A DNA stretch of 64,000 nt from JADJPO01 sp963828555 (lineage in GTDB: Bacteria; Actinomycetota; Actinomycetes; Actinomycetales; Kineosporiaceae), in NCBI GenBank assembly GCA_963828555.1, contig CAWHEL010000004.1, positions 1,054,001 through 1,118,000 of the forward strand, in the 5' to 3' direction. Both the position numbers and the translations under genes were made by a program. The notes beneath the pieces were generated by a model. It was not told the DNA's origin. It did no database searches and saw only the letters and a program-made list of their open reading frames with translations. How positions within the stretch are numbered: the first letter of the stretch is position 1; each line of letters starts with the position of its first letter. Of the stretch, positions 46,160 through 54,799 are shown piece by piece.

Positions 46160-47860
46160 GTGTCCCCGGCCCGGTCCGGCCCGGCTACCGTGCTGTGCGT
46201 GGACCGTGGTGATCCCGGCATCGCCGAGGGAGTGGCGCCGACCCTGCCGATGGGGTTGCCGTTGGCCGCCATCGCCCCAGCCACGATGCCGATGGGTATC
46301 CCGATCACGGACCGCGCCGTCGTTGCCGCGCCGGAGGCGCCGAGCCCGCCCGATACCCTCGCCCCCTTCCCGGTCGCTGCGCCTGTGGCGCGGGGGGTCC
46401 CCACCCCGCGCCGGCCGGACCCGTCCCGGCCCCCGCGGCGACGCCGTCCGGTGACCCTGGTCGCGATCCTGAGCCTGCTCGGTGCCGGTGGGGCCGCTCT
46501 GGCCACCGACCCCGGCCGGTTCGGCCGGTTGCTCGGGCCCTCGGTGTCCGCCCCGGGAGTCGAGGTGAGCTCCGCCCAGGCCCGGCGGGCCGCCATCGGG
46601 GCGCTGGTGCAGCGGCTGGACTCGGCCCTGGAGAGCGGTGACGGAGCGGCCTTGGCGAGCGTCGTGGACCCGGCGGCGCCGGCGCTGGTGGCACAGTGGC
46701 GCAGCCTGCCGGCCCGCGCCAAGGCGCTGGGTGCCACCGGCCTGAGCCTGACCATGCCGCCCGGCGCGCTGACCGATGGAGGCCTCGCCGCCGCGTCGCC
46801 CGGTGGCACGGCGCCGGGCTACTCCGAGGTGGTGACCGTGCCGGTCAACCTCCTCTACACCCTGAAGGGCTGGGACCGCAGCCCGGTCACCTCTGTGCTG
46901 GCCCTGCGCTTCGGCCGGCAGGGGAAGGTCTGGCGGGTGCTCGCGGACGCCGCAGCACCCGTGGCGACCGTGCCGGCCGCCAGTCCGGTGGAACCGTGGG
47001 TGCGTGGCAGTGTCGGCCTGGCCCGGCGCACGCACGTGCTGGTGATGGGCGATCCCGGACCGCGCAGCGACAACGAGCGGCTGGCCTCCTCACTGGAGAA
47101 GGCCGTGAGCTCGGTGCGTTCGATCGTGCCGACGCAGCGCTGGAACGGCCGGGTGGTCGCGTATGCCTCCACCGAACCGGCGATCGTGGCCAGTTGGTTC
47201 GGCACCCACGCGGCCACCGAGGGGCACCGCGCGAGTGACGACCCGGCAGCGTTCGCGGCCGAGGTACGCACCCTCGCCGGGCAGGGCGTGCTGCCGGACG
47301 CCGGCGGTGAGGCCGCCCCGGTGGCGGCGCGCCTGGCAGTCACCCCGTTCCTGTTGCAGCGCACCGACGCCCGGGCCCAGGCCGTGCTGCGGCATGAGGT
47401 GACCCACGTGGCACTCGCCCTGGAGGGCACCGGGGACGTGCCCACCTGGCTGGTCGAGGGCACGGCTGAGTTCACCGCCTACCGCGTGCTGCGCGGCGGA
47501 ACGGTGAGCGGGGTGATCGCACTGGATCGCCGCGGGCTGCCCGGCCCGATCTGGCAGCAGCTGCGCAGGAACACCTGGAAACCGACCCTGATCACCGAGG
47601 GTGCCGACTTCTACAAGGGCACCAACGCCGAGGTGGCCACCGCCTACACCGACTCCTGGCTGACCTGCCTGTACATCGCCGCCCACTACGGCGAGGCCTC
47701 GCTGTTCCGGCTGTACAGCGCCGCCGCCGCCGCGCCGCCGGGGCAGCACCCGGCCGTCACCGAGAAGGCGGTGCTGCGCAGTGTGCTCAAGACCGATCGG
47801 GCCAGGCTGACCCGGGCGGTCACCGAGTACGCCCGGACCCTGCGCAGCAACTTCACCTGA
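46160..47860 (+). CDS. Membrane-anchored gluzincin-type metallopeptidase
   Basis: A 566-residue protein: a Pro/Ala-rich cytosolic N-terminus, a basic patch (RRPDPSRPPRRRRP) and one membrane helix near residue 100 (VTLVAILSLLGAGGAALA). A large extracytoplasmic part follows. Zinc site HEVTH at 412-416 with Glu433 in WLVEGTAEF as likely third ligand, the pattern of peptidase MA-like gluzincins. The region 150-260 resembles a small NTF2-like/linker domain. Substrate unknown; perhaps processing of envelope proteins. Start uncertain (GTG 46160 or 46199). It ends in a hairpin shared with convergent fadB. Confidence 0.72.
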   Translation: MSPARSGPATVLCVDRGDPGIAEGVAPTLPMGLPLAAIAPATMPMGIPITDRAVVAAPEAPSPPDTLAPFPVAAPVARGVPTPRRPDPSRPPRRRRPVTLVAILSLLGAGGAALATDPGRFGRLLGPSVSAPGVEVSSAQARRAAIGALVQRLDSALESGDGAALASVVDPAAPALVAQWRSLPARAKALGATGLSLTMPPGALTDGGLAAASPGGTAPGYSEVVTVPVNLLYTLKGWDRSPVTSVLALRFGRQGKVWRVLADAAAPVATVPAASPVEPWVRGSVGLARRTHVLVMGDPGPRSDNERLASSLEKAVSSVRSIVPTQRWNGRVVAYASTEPAIVASWFGTHAATEGHRASDDPAAFAAEVRTLAGQGVLPDAGGEAAPVAARLAVTPFLLQRTDARAQAVLRHEVTHVALALEGTGDVPTWLVEGTAEFTAYRVLRGGTVSGVIALDRRGLPGPIWQQLRRNTWKPTLITEGADFYKGTNAEVATAYTDSWLTCLYIAAHYGEASLFRLYSAAAAAPPGQHPAVTEKAVLRSVLKTDRARLTRAVTEYARTLRSNFT

Positions 47861-47906
47861 GGCCCCGCGGCGGTGGACGGCGCCGCGTGGGCCGGGAATC
47901 AGGTGA
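47853..47906. terminator. Bidirectional terminator-like hairpin between metallopeptidase and fadB genes
   Basis: Nested inverted repeats: tcacctga (47853-47860) with tcaggtga (47899-47906), and ggccccgcggcg (47861-47872) with cgccgcgtgggcc (47881-47893). The structure contains both stop codons. No T-tract. Confidence 0.6.
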
Positions 47907-49953
47907 CGGGGTGGCCGGTGCGCCGCAGGTAGGGGGTGATGCCGCCGAGATGGAACGGCCAGTTGGCCCCCATGATCATGCAGAGGTCGATGTCGGCGGC
48001 GTCGGCGACGATGCCGTCGGCCAGCATCAGCCGGCACTCCTCGGCCAGCGCCGCCAGCGCCCGCTCGCGCACCTGCTCCTCGGTGGAGGGCGAACCGCCC
48101 TGGGGCAGCAGGGCCTTCATCTCCTCATCGATGTAGGGCTTGCCATCCATGCCCCAGGCGTAGACCCCGCCCCGCTTGGCCGCGACGATCGCCCGCACCG
48201 TGGTGGAGACTGCGAACCGGTCCGGGAACGCCTCGTGCAAGGTCCTCGACACGTGTAGGGCCACGGCCGGGCCGACCAGTTGCAGCAGCACGAACGGGCT
48301 GAGCGGCAGCCCGAGCGGCTCCAGTGCCCGGTCCGCGACCTCGATCGGGGTGCCCTCGTCGACGGTGGCATTCACCTCGCCGAGGAAGCGCATCAACAAC
48401 CGGTTGACGACGAACGCCGGGGCGTCCTTGACCAGCACGCACGACTTCTTCAGTGCCTTGCCGACGGCGAACGCGGTGGCCAGCGTGGCGTCGTCCGTCT
48501 GCTCGCCGCGCACCACCTCGACCAGCGGCAGCACGGCGACCGGGTTGAAGAAGTGGAAGCCGACCACGCGCTCGGGGTGCTTCAGGTCCGCGGCCATCGC
48601 GGTGACCGACAGCGAGGAGGTGTTGGTCATCAGCACGCACTCGGGGGAGACCGCCGCCTCCACCCGGGCGAAGACCTGCTTCTTGACCTCGAGCTCCTCG
48701 AACACCGCCTCGATCACCAGATCGGCTGCGGCGAAGGCGGTCTCGACGTCCACCGAGCCGGTGACCAGGGCCTTCAACCGGTTCGCCGCGTCGGGGGAGA
48801 GCCGGCCCTTGCCGAGCAGGGCGTCGATCTCGCCGTGCACCGCTGCGACGCCGCGGGCAACTCGTTCGGCGTCCAGGTCGGTGAGCACCACCGGCACCTT
48901 CAGCCGGCGCACGAACAGCAGCGCGAGCTGACTGGCCATCAACCCGGCCCCGACGACGCCGACCGTGGTCACCGGCTGGGCGGAGGCGGAGGTGGGCACC
49001 CCGACCGGGCGCTTGGCCCGGCGGTTGACCAGGTCGAAGGCGTACAGGCCGGAGCCGAACTCCGGGCTCATGATCAGATCGGCCAGGCCCTGGGTCTCGG
49101 CCTCGAACGCGGTGTCCCGGTCCGCGGTGCGGGCCAGCTCGACCAGGTCCATCGCCCGGTAGACCGCGGGCGCGGCGCGGTGCAGCTTGGCGTCGGCCAG
49201 GCCTCTCGCCTCGCTCAGCGCCGCCGCCCAGGCCTCCTCGCCGGTGTCCACCGGCGCCCGATCCACCGTCACAGCGCCGCTGAGCACGTCGGCCGCCCAC
49301 AGGATCGAGCGCTCGAGGAAGTCGGCCGGCTCGAACATCGCGTCGGCCATGCCGAGGGCGAAGGCCTTGGGGCCATTGAGCATCCGGTTGTTGCTCAGCG
49401 GGTTGGCGACGATCACCTCGAGCGCCTTGGCCGCCCCGATCAGGTGCGGCAGCAGGTAGGTGCCGCCCCACCCGGGCAGGATGCCGAGGAAGCACTCGGG
49501 CAGCGCCACCGCGGGGACCGCGGAGGAGATGGTCCGGTAGGTGGCGTGCAGGGCCAGCTCCACCCCGCCGCCCAGCGCGGCGCCGTTGACGAAGGCGAAC
49601 GTCGGCACCGCCATCTCGCCGAGGCGCCGGTAGGCCTGGTGGCCGAGCCGGCCGATCGCGACGGCGTCCTCCCGGTTGCCGCCGCCGGCCGACATGGTCA
49701 GGTCGGCGCCGGCCAGGAAGAAGAACGGCTTGCCGGTGACCGCGACCGCCACGATCTCCCCGGACGCCGCGCGCTCGGTCAGGCGGGCCAGCTCGGCGTC
49801 CAGCTCGGCCAGCCCGGCCCGGCCGAAGGTGGTGGGCCGGGTGTGGTCACGCCCGTTGTCCAGGGTGACCAGGGCAAGAGTGCCGGCGCCGACCGGCAGG
49901 GCGATGTCGCGGACCAGGGAGCGGGTGACCACCTCGTCGGGCTGGGTGCTCAT
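47899..49953 (-). CDS. fadB: Fatty-acid oxidation complex alpha subunit (enoyl-CoA hydratase / 3-hydroxyacyl-CoA dehydrogenase)
   Basis: A 684-residue bifunctional beta-oxidation enzyme. The N-terminal crotonase domain has GKPFFFLAGADLTMS and the oxyanion region FAFVNGAALGGGVELALHAT and PECFLGILPGWGGTYLLPHL (second Glu). The C-terminal dehydrogenase has TVGVVGAGLMASQLALLFVR (NAD Rossmann), VGFHFFNPVAVLPLVEVVRG (catalytic His) and VKDAPAFVVNRLLMRFLGEV. ATG 49953 overlaps the thiolase stop (ATGA), so fadA-fadB are translationally coupled. Confidence 0.93.
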   Translation of the reverse strand: MSTQPDEVVTRSLVRDIALPVGAGTLALVTLDNGRDHTRPTTFGRAGLAELDAELARLTERAASGEIVAVAVTGKPFFFLAGADLTMSAGGGNREDAVAIGRLGHQAYRRLGEMAVPTFAFVNGAALGGGVELALHATYRTISSAVPAVALPECFLGILPGWGGTYLLPHLIGAAKALEVIVANPLSNNRMLNGPKAFALGMADAMFEPADFLERSILWAADVLSGAVTVDRAPVDTGEEAWAAALSEARGLADAKLHRAAPAVYRAMDLVELARTADRDTAFEAETQGLADLIMSPEFGSGLYAFDLVNRRAKRPVGVPTSASAQPVTTVGVVGAGLMASQLALLFVRRLKVPVVLTDLDAERVARGVAAVHGEIDALLGKGRLSPDAANRLKALVTGSVDVETAFAAADLVIEAVFEELEVKKQVFARVEAAVSPECVLMTNTSSLSVTAMAADLKHPERVVGFHFFNPVAVLPLVEVVRGEQTDDATLATAFAVGKALKKSCVLVKDAPAFVVNRLLMRFLGEVNATVDEGTPIEVADRALEPLGLPLSPFVLLQLVGPAVALHVSRTLHEAFPDRFAVSTTVRAIVAAKRGGVYAWGMDGKPYIDEEMKALLPQGGSPSTEEQVRERALAALAEECRLMLADGIVADAADIDLCMIMGANWPFHLGGITPYLRRTGHPVT

Positions 49954-51209
49954 TCCGCACGCTCCTTGCTGTCGCCGGTGCCGTTGGAGGCGATGGGGCT
50001 GCCGTAGTCGGGGTGGTTCGGGTTCTCCCAGATCACCGAGCCGCCCATGCCGATCCCGATGCACATCGTGGTCAGTCCGTAGCGCACGTCGGGCCGGGCG
50101 GCGAAGTGCCGGGCCAGTTGGGTCATCAGCCGCACCCCGCTGGAGGCGAGTGGGTGCCCGATCGCGATCGCGCCGCCGTCCGGATTGACGCGGGGGTCGT
50201 CGTCGGCGATGCCGAAGTGGTCGAGGAAGGCCAGCACCTGCACCGCGAAGGCCTCGTTCACCTCGAACAGCCCGATGTCGTCGATGCTCAGCCCGGTGCG
50301 GGCCAGCACCTTCTCGGTGGCGGGTACCGGTCCGACGCCCATCACCTCGGGCTCGACCCCGGCGAAGGCGTAGCCGACCAGGCGCATCCGCACCGGCAGG
50401 CCCAGCTCCTCGGCGGTCTCGACCGCGGCGAGCAGACAGGCTGTGGCGCCGTCGTTCAGGCCGGCCGCGTTGCCCGCGGTGACCCGGCCGTGCGGGCGGA
50501 ACGGGGTCTTCAGCTTCGCCAGATCGGCCATCGAGGTGCCGGGTCGGGGCGGTTCGTCGGCGGTGGCCAGGCCCCAGCCCAGCTCGGCGCTGCGGGTCGC
50601 CATCGGCACCAGGTCGGCCTGGATCCGCCCCGCCGCGTAGGCATCGGCCAGCTTGGCCTGGCTGGACACGGCGAAGGCGTCGGCGCGGTCCTTGGTGATC
50701 TGGGGGAACCGGTCGTGCAGGTTCTCGGCGGTCTGGCCCATCACCAGGGCCGAGGTGTCGACCAGCCGCTCGGCCACGATCCGTGGGTTGGGGTCAATCC
50801 CCTGACCCATCGGGTGGTGGCCCATGTGCTCGACCCCGCCGGCGATCACCACGTCGTAGGCGCCGAACGCGATCCCCGACGCGGTGGTGGTGACCGCGGT
50901 CATCGCGCCGGCACACATCCGGTCGATGGCGAACCCGGGCACGCTCTTCGGCAGCCCGGCCAGCAGGGCGGCCATCCGCCCGATCGTCAGGCCCTGGTCA
51001 CCGGTCTGTGTGGTGGCGGCGACCGCGACCTCGTCCACCCGCTCCGGGGGAAGTTCGGGGTGGCGCCGCAACAGCTCCCGGATGCAGCGCACGATCAGAT
51101 CGTCGGCGCGTGTCCCGGCGTACATGCCCGAGTCGCCGGCCTTGCCGAACGGGGTGCGAACCCCGTCCACGAAGACCACATCACGCACGGTGCGCTGATC
51201 AGCGGACAC
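49950..51209 (-). CDS. fadA: Acetyl-CoA C-acyltransferase (3-ketoacyl-CoA thiolase)
   Basis: A 419-residue thiolase, last step of beta-oxidation. Acyl-accepting Cys in FAIDRMCAGAMTAVTT (about residue 95), His in GGAIAIGHPLASSGVRLM, and second Cys in TTMCIGIGMGGSVIWE. First gene of the fadA-fadB pair. ATG 51209 has GAGGA upstream. There are 82 nt to the RNase D gene, so the operon may start here. A biosynthetic acetyl-CoA acetyltransferase is less likely given the fused partner. Confidence 0.93.
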   Translation of the reverse strand: MSADQRTVRDVVFVDGVRTPFGKAGDSGMYAGTRADDLIVRCIRELLRRHPELPPERVDEVAVAATTQTGDQGLTIGRMAALLAGLPKSVPGFAIDRMCAGAMTAVTTTASGIAFGAYDVVIAGGVEHMGHHPMGQGIDPNPRIVAERLVDTSALVMGQTAENLHDRFPQITKDRADAFAVSSQAKLADAYAAGRIQADLVPMATRSAELGWGLATADEPPRPGTSMADLAKLKTPFRPHGRVTAGNAAGLNDGATACLLAAVETAEELGLPVRMRLVGYAFAGVEPEVMGVGPVPATEKVLARTGLSIDDIGLFEVNEAFAVQVLAFLDHFGIADDDPRVNPDGGAIAIGHPLASSGVRLMTQLARHFAARPDVRYGLTTMCIGIGMGGSVIWENPNHPDYGSPIASNGTGDSKERAE

Positions 51210-51291
51210 GAGATCCTCCTCGGGGCATGGGGATGCTGCCGATGCTACTGGACGGTAACAACGACGGTGTGCGGTGGCCGGGAGACTCGGA

Positions 51292-52560
51292 TCACTCGGC
51301 GGCGGGGACCGCCGCAGGGGCCGGTAGGGGCTCGCTGAGAGCCTCGTGCAGGACGTCGGCGGTGAGGTCGAGCTGCCACTGCCGGGCGCCGTGACCGGCC
51401 AGCGTGGTGCGCACCGTGTCGGCGTCCACCGGCTCCGGGGGTGACCAGGTCAGCCGGCGGACGATGTCCGGGGCGATCAGGTTCTCCACCGGCAGCCGGC
51501 GCTCATGGGCGACGGACTGGACGGCGGCGCGGGCACGGGCCAGCCGGGCGGCCGCGGCGGGGTCCTTCTCAGCCCAGACCCGCGCCGGCGGCGGACCCTC
51601 CGTCGGCAGGTGCTGCGGCGGCAGCTCGGCGTCCGGCAGTGCCCTGGCCCGTTCGAGTGCGCCCGCCCACAGTTGCAGGTGGCGGCGGGCGGCGCGCCCG
51701 GTGAAGGTCCTCAGTGCCGACAGTTCGCGGGGCCCGGCGGGCTGGGCCAGTGCCGCCTCGACCAGGGAGCTGTCGGGCATCAGCCGCCCGGGGGAGACAT
51801 CCTGCTCCCTGGCCAGCTGCTCGCGCGCCGTCCACAGCTCGCGGACCATGGCCAGCTGGCGGCGGGTGCGCACCCGGTGCAGCCCAGAGGTGCGCCGCCA
51901 GGGATCGATGCGTGGCGGGGTGGGCGGTGCCGCCACGATGGCGGCGAACTCCTGGCGGGCCCAGTCGAGCTTGCCCTGCTGCTCCAGTTCGGTGCCCAGC
52001 CGGTCGCGCAGGTCGACCAGCACCTCGACATCGAGGGCGGCGTAGCGCAGCCAGGGCTCAGGCAGCGGACGGGTCGACCAGTCGACCGCGGAGTGCTCCT
52101 TGGCCAGACCCAGGCCGAGCAGCTGCTCGACCATGGCGGCCAGGCCGACCCGGGAGAATCCGGCCAGGCGTGAGCCCAGCTCGGTGTCGAAGAGGTGGGT
52201 GGGCCGCAGACCCAGCTCGGCCAGGCAGGGCAGATCCTGACCGGCCGCGTGGAGTACCCATTCGGCGTCCTGGATGGCCGCACCAAGCGCAGACAGGTCG
52301 GGCAGGGCGGCCGGATCGATCAGTGCAGTGCCGGCCCCCTCGCGGCGCAGCTGCACCAGGAAGGCGCGCTGGCCGTACCGATGCCCCGAGGCGCGCTCGG
52401 CGTCGACGGCGACGGGGCCGCTGCCGGCTGCGAAGGCCGCGATCACGTGGTCGAGCTCAGCGTGCTTGGTCACCACTGCCGGGATGCCGTCGCGAGGGGT
52501 GTCGAGTTGCTGCAACGGGGGGCTCGGGGGAGCCTCGTCCTGCTCGTCGCCGTCCGCCAC
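51292..52560 (-). CDS. Ribonuclease D family protein with HRDC domain
   Basis: A 3'-5' exoribonuclease of 422 residues. DEDDy exonuclease motifs are VAVDAERASGHRY (Exo I), WVLHAAGQDLPCLAELGL (Exo II) and YAALDVEVLVDL (Exo III with Tyr and Asp). An HRDC domain follows (WTAREQLAREQDVSPGRLMP) plus a C-terminal extension. A role in tRNA/rRNA 3' processing is inferred. GTG 52560 is preferred (an AGGG precedes it); ATG 52587 lacks a ribosome site. In M. tuberculosis the matching gene (Rv2681) also adjoins the DUF3000 gene; here a LuxR-type gene sits between them. Confidence 0.88.
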   Translation of the reverse strand: MADGDEQDEAPPSPPLQQLDTPRDGIPAVVTKHAELDHVIAAFAAGSGPVAVDAERASGHRYGQRAFLVQLRREGAGTALIDPAALPDLSALGAAIQDAEWVLHAAGQDLPCLAELGLRPTHLFDTELGSRLAGFSRVGLAAMVEQLLGLGLAKEHSAVDWSTRPLPEPWLRYAALDVEVLVDLRDRLGTELEQQGKLDWARQEFAAIVAAPPTPPRIDPWRRTSGLHRVRTRRQLAMVRELWTAREQLAREQDVSPGRLMPDSSLVEAALAQPAGPRELSALRTFTGRAARRHLQLWAGALERARALPDAELPPQHLPTEGPPPARVWAEKDPAAAARLARARAAVQSVAHERRLPVENLIAPDIVRRLTWSPPEPVDADTVRTTLAGHGARQWQLDLTADVLHEALSEPLPAPAAVPAAE

Positions 52561-52591
52561 AGCCCTAACCGTAGGCCAGAGCGACATCAGA

Positions 52592-53191
52592 TCAGGCGAT
52601 GGCCCCTGAACGCATCGCCGTGGCCACCATCTCGGCCCGGTCCCCGGTGCCGAGCTTGCGGGCGATGCGCGCCAGGTGGCTCTTCACGGTGAGGGCCGAC
52701 AGGCCAAGGTCCTCACCGATGTCCTTGTTCGACTTGCCGTCCGAAACCCGTTGCAGCACCTGGAGTTCACGAGCAGACAGGGAATCGACACCGTCGCCGC
52801 GCTCACCGCCCTGACGGGGGATCGCCGAGGCTGCGGCGGAAACCAGGTAGGCCCGCACTCCGGCGCTGATCGCGGCCCGCACGCTGTACGGGTCGTCGCC
52901 GGTGGTGATCACCAGGCCGCGCACCCAGCCGGCCGCGCGCAGTTCACGGATCAAGGTGATTCCCGACCCGTCCGGCAGCCCCGCTTCGGCGACGCAGATG
53001 TCGGCGATGCCTGCTCCGGCCTTCTGCCGGGCTTCGGCGACAGTTCCCACCTCGAGCACGTGCCGGGCACCCAGGACGCGCAGGGTGTGACCTACGGCCT
53101 CGCGCAACGCTGGGCTGGCCACGACGACCATGGCGGCGAATCGACCAGGACGTGGCACCGGAACTCCCGCTCGTTCGACCAAAGTAGTCAC
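52592..53191 (-). CDS. LuxR-family regulator with atypical receiver domain
   Basis: A 199-residue protein. The C-terminal LuxR HTH is SLSARELQVLQRVSDGKSNK then DIGEDLGLSALTVKSHLARI, the DNA-binding helix. The N-terminal domain is receiver-like, but key residues are replaced: the acidic pair after strand 1 is AS (VVVASPALREAV), the phosphoacceptor Asp is Glu (VAEAGLPDGSG) and the Lys after strand 5 is Ser (YLVSAA). It should therefore not be controlled by ordinary phosphorylation. No histidine kinase is adjacent. Targets unknown. It lies upstream of the RNase D gene on the same strand. Confidence 0.85.
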   Translation of the reverse strand: MTTLVERAGVPVPRPGRFAAMVVVASPALREAVGHTLRVLGARHVLEVGTVAEARQKAGAGIADICVAEAGLPDGSGITLIRELRAAGWVRGLVITTGDDPYSVRAAISAGVRAYLVSAAASAIPRQGGERGDGVDSLSARELQVLQRVSDGKSNKDIGEDLGLSALTVKSHLARIARKLGTGDRAEMVATAMRSGAIA

Positions 53192-53296
53192 GCCGACCTC
53201 CGTGTCCAGCGGCCTCTCGGGCCGGATTGCTTACCCAGGGTGGATCGGCACCGGGCGGGGAGGGCTTGAGGAGACTGGGGGAGGGGCTGCGAAGGA

Positions 53297-53869
53297 TCAG
53301 GAACGGCGGCGGGGCAGCGGCGCGACCCCGGCCGGCAGCGGCGGCAGCCCGCCGACCGTGCACAGCAGGGCGGCCCAGGCCTCCAGGTGCGCTGCCACGT
53401 CGTCCTGCGGCGTCCACGAGGCGCGGACCTCGATCTCCACGGTGGCCGGGCGGGCCGAGAGTGCCCCGAAGCTCTCTGAGACCACCCGGGTGACAGTGCC
53501 TCCGGCGGCTGCGTACTCGGCTCCGGCGCTCTCCAGGCACTCCTGCAACCAGGTCCAGCCCACCTGGCCGATCATGGGGTCGGCGCCGAGATCGGGCTCC
53601 AGTGCGGCACGTACGAAGGTCACCGCGCGAAAGGTCCCCTCCCAGGCGTCCTGACCGGCCGGGTCGTACAGCAACACGAAACGCCCGGTGGCCAGTTCCT
53701 CGTCGTCCTGCACCACGTCGGCACTGACCGCGACCGCGTGCGGAGCGATCCGCTGCGGGGCCGGCACCTCTTCGAGGACCACCTCGGGCCGCAGCCGGAC
53801 AGCGCGAAGCCGCTCCATCGCCACCACGAACTCGTCGGGCGCGTCCTCAGGCATCCTGCGCAGGGCCAC
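53297..53869 (-). CDS. DUF3000 family protein
   Basis: A 190-residue protein recognised as DUF3000 by FVLLYDPAGQDAWEGTFRAV then TFVRAALEPDLGADPMIGQV and WTWLQECLESAGAEYAAAGG. The C-terminus shows EIEVRASWTPQDDVAAHLEA, conserved in the family. Soluble, no known motif, function unknown. Conserved near the RNase D and hemE genes in actinobacteria (Rv2680). Divergent from the EamA transporter gene. Confidence 0.88.
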   Translation of the reverse strand: MALRRMPEDAPDEFVVAMERLRAVRLRPEVVLEEVPAPQRIAPHAVAVSADVVQDDEELATGRFVLLYDPAGQDAWEGTFRAVTFVRAALEPDLGADPMIGQVGWTWLQECLESAGAEYAAAGGTVTRVVSESFGALSARPATVEIEVRASWTPQDDVAAHLEAWAALLCTVGGLPPLPAGVAPLPRRRS

Positions 53870-53934
53870 GAACGGCAGCGTACGTCGCCATCACCCTCTG
53901 TCGACCCCGCGACGCGCGGAGAGTGGTGCTCACG

Positions 53935-54780
53935 ATGGGTAGCCTTCCGGGAATGGCCGCCGTCCTCGCGCTTCTCTCCGCCCTGCTGTGGGGCACCGCC
54001 GACTTCGCCGGTGGGTTGGCCAGTCGACGACTGCCCGCGCTCGTGGTGGTCGGCTGGTCACAGATCGCAGCTCTGGGCGCCCTGCTGATCGTGGTCGGGC
54101 TCAGCGGTACCTGGACGGCCCCCGGTAGCTGGCTGCTCTGGGGTCTCGCCGCCGGGGTGAGTGGCGCCGGTGGGCTGGTCTGCTTCTACAAGGCGCTGTC
54201 GATCGGCACCATGGGGGTGGTCTCCCCGATCGGAGCCCTGGGCGCGCTGGTGCCGGTGCTGGTCGGCCTGGCCACCGGGGACCGGCCCTCGCAGGTACAG
54301 GTGCTGGGCATGGCCGTGGCCCTGCTCGGGGCGGTGGCCGCCAGCGGGCCGGAGCTGTCCGGGTCGGCGCGCGGGGCGAGCGTGGCCCTGGCGGCAGCGG
54401 CCGGGCTGTTCTTCGGCTTCGCGCTGGTCGCGATCGCCCGCGGGGCCCAGGGCAGCCCGCTGCTCACCGCCACCGCGATGCGATTCTCCTCCCTGGTGCT
54501 GTTCGGCGGCGCTGCCCTGATCGCGCGCACCGCCGGTGGCGTCGCCCGGCGGGAGGTGCCGATGCTCGCCGCGATCGGAGTGGGGGATGCCGCGGCGAAT
54601 GTGCTGTTCGGCTTCGCCTCGACGATGGGCCTGGTCAGCGTGGTGGCGGTGCTGGGTTCCCTCTACCCGGTGGGCACCGTGCTGCTGGCCCGCGGGGTGC
54701 TCGGCGAGCGGCTGATGCCGGTGCAGGTGGCCGGGGTCGCGATCGCCCTGGGCGGGGTCGCCCTGCTCTCGGTGGGCTGA
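53935..54780 (+). CDS. EamA family transporter
   Basis: About 281 residues with ten membrane helices in two EamA repeats. The first opens AAVLALLSALLWGTADFAGG and contains GLVCFYKALSIGTMGVVSPI; the second has AAAGLFFGFALVAIARGAQG and ends VLGSLYPVGTVLLARGVLGE then ALGGVALLSVG. These carriers export metabolites or amino acids; the substrate here is unknown. Three ATGs (53923, 53935, 53953) are possible. hemE follows by 19 nt, so they may be co-transcribed. Confidence 0.85.
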   Translation: MGSLPGMAAVLALLSALLWGTADFAGGLASRRLPALVVVGWSQIAALGALLIVVGLSGTWTAPGSWLLWGLAAGVSGAGGLVCFYKALSIGTMGVVSPIGALGALVPVLVGLATGDRPSQVQVLGMAVALLGAVAASGPELSGSARGASVALAAAAGLFFGFALVAIARGAQGSPLLTATAMRFSSLVLFGGAALIARTAGGVARREVPMLAAIGVGDAAANVLFGFASTMGLVSVVAVLGSLYPVGTVLLARGVLGERLMPVQVAGVAIALGGVALLSVG

Positions 54781-54799
54781 CCTGAGAGGATCGCATCTC

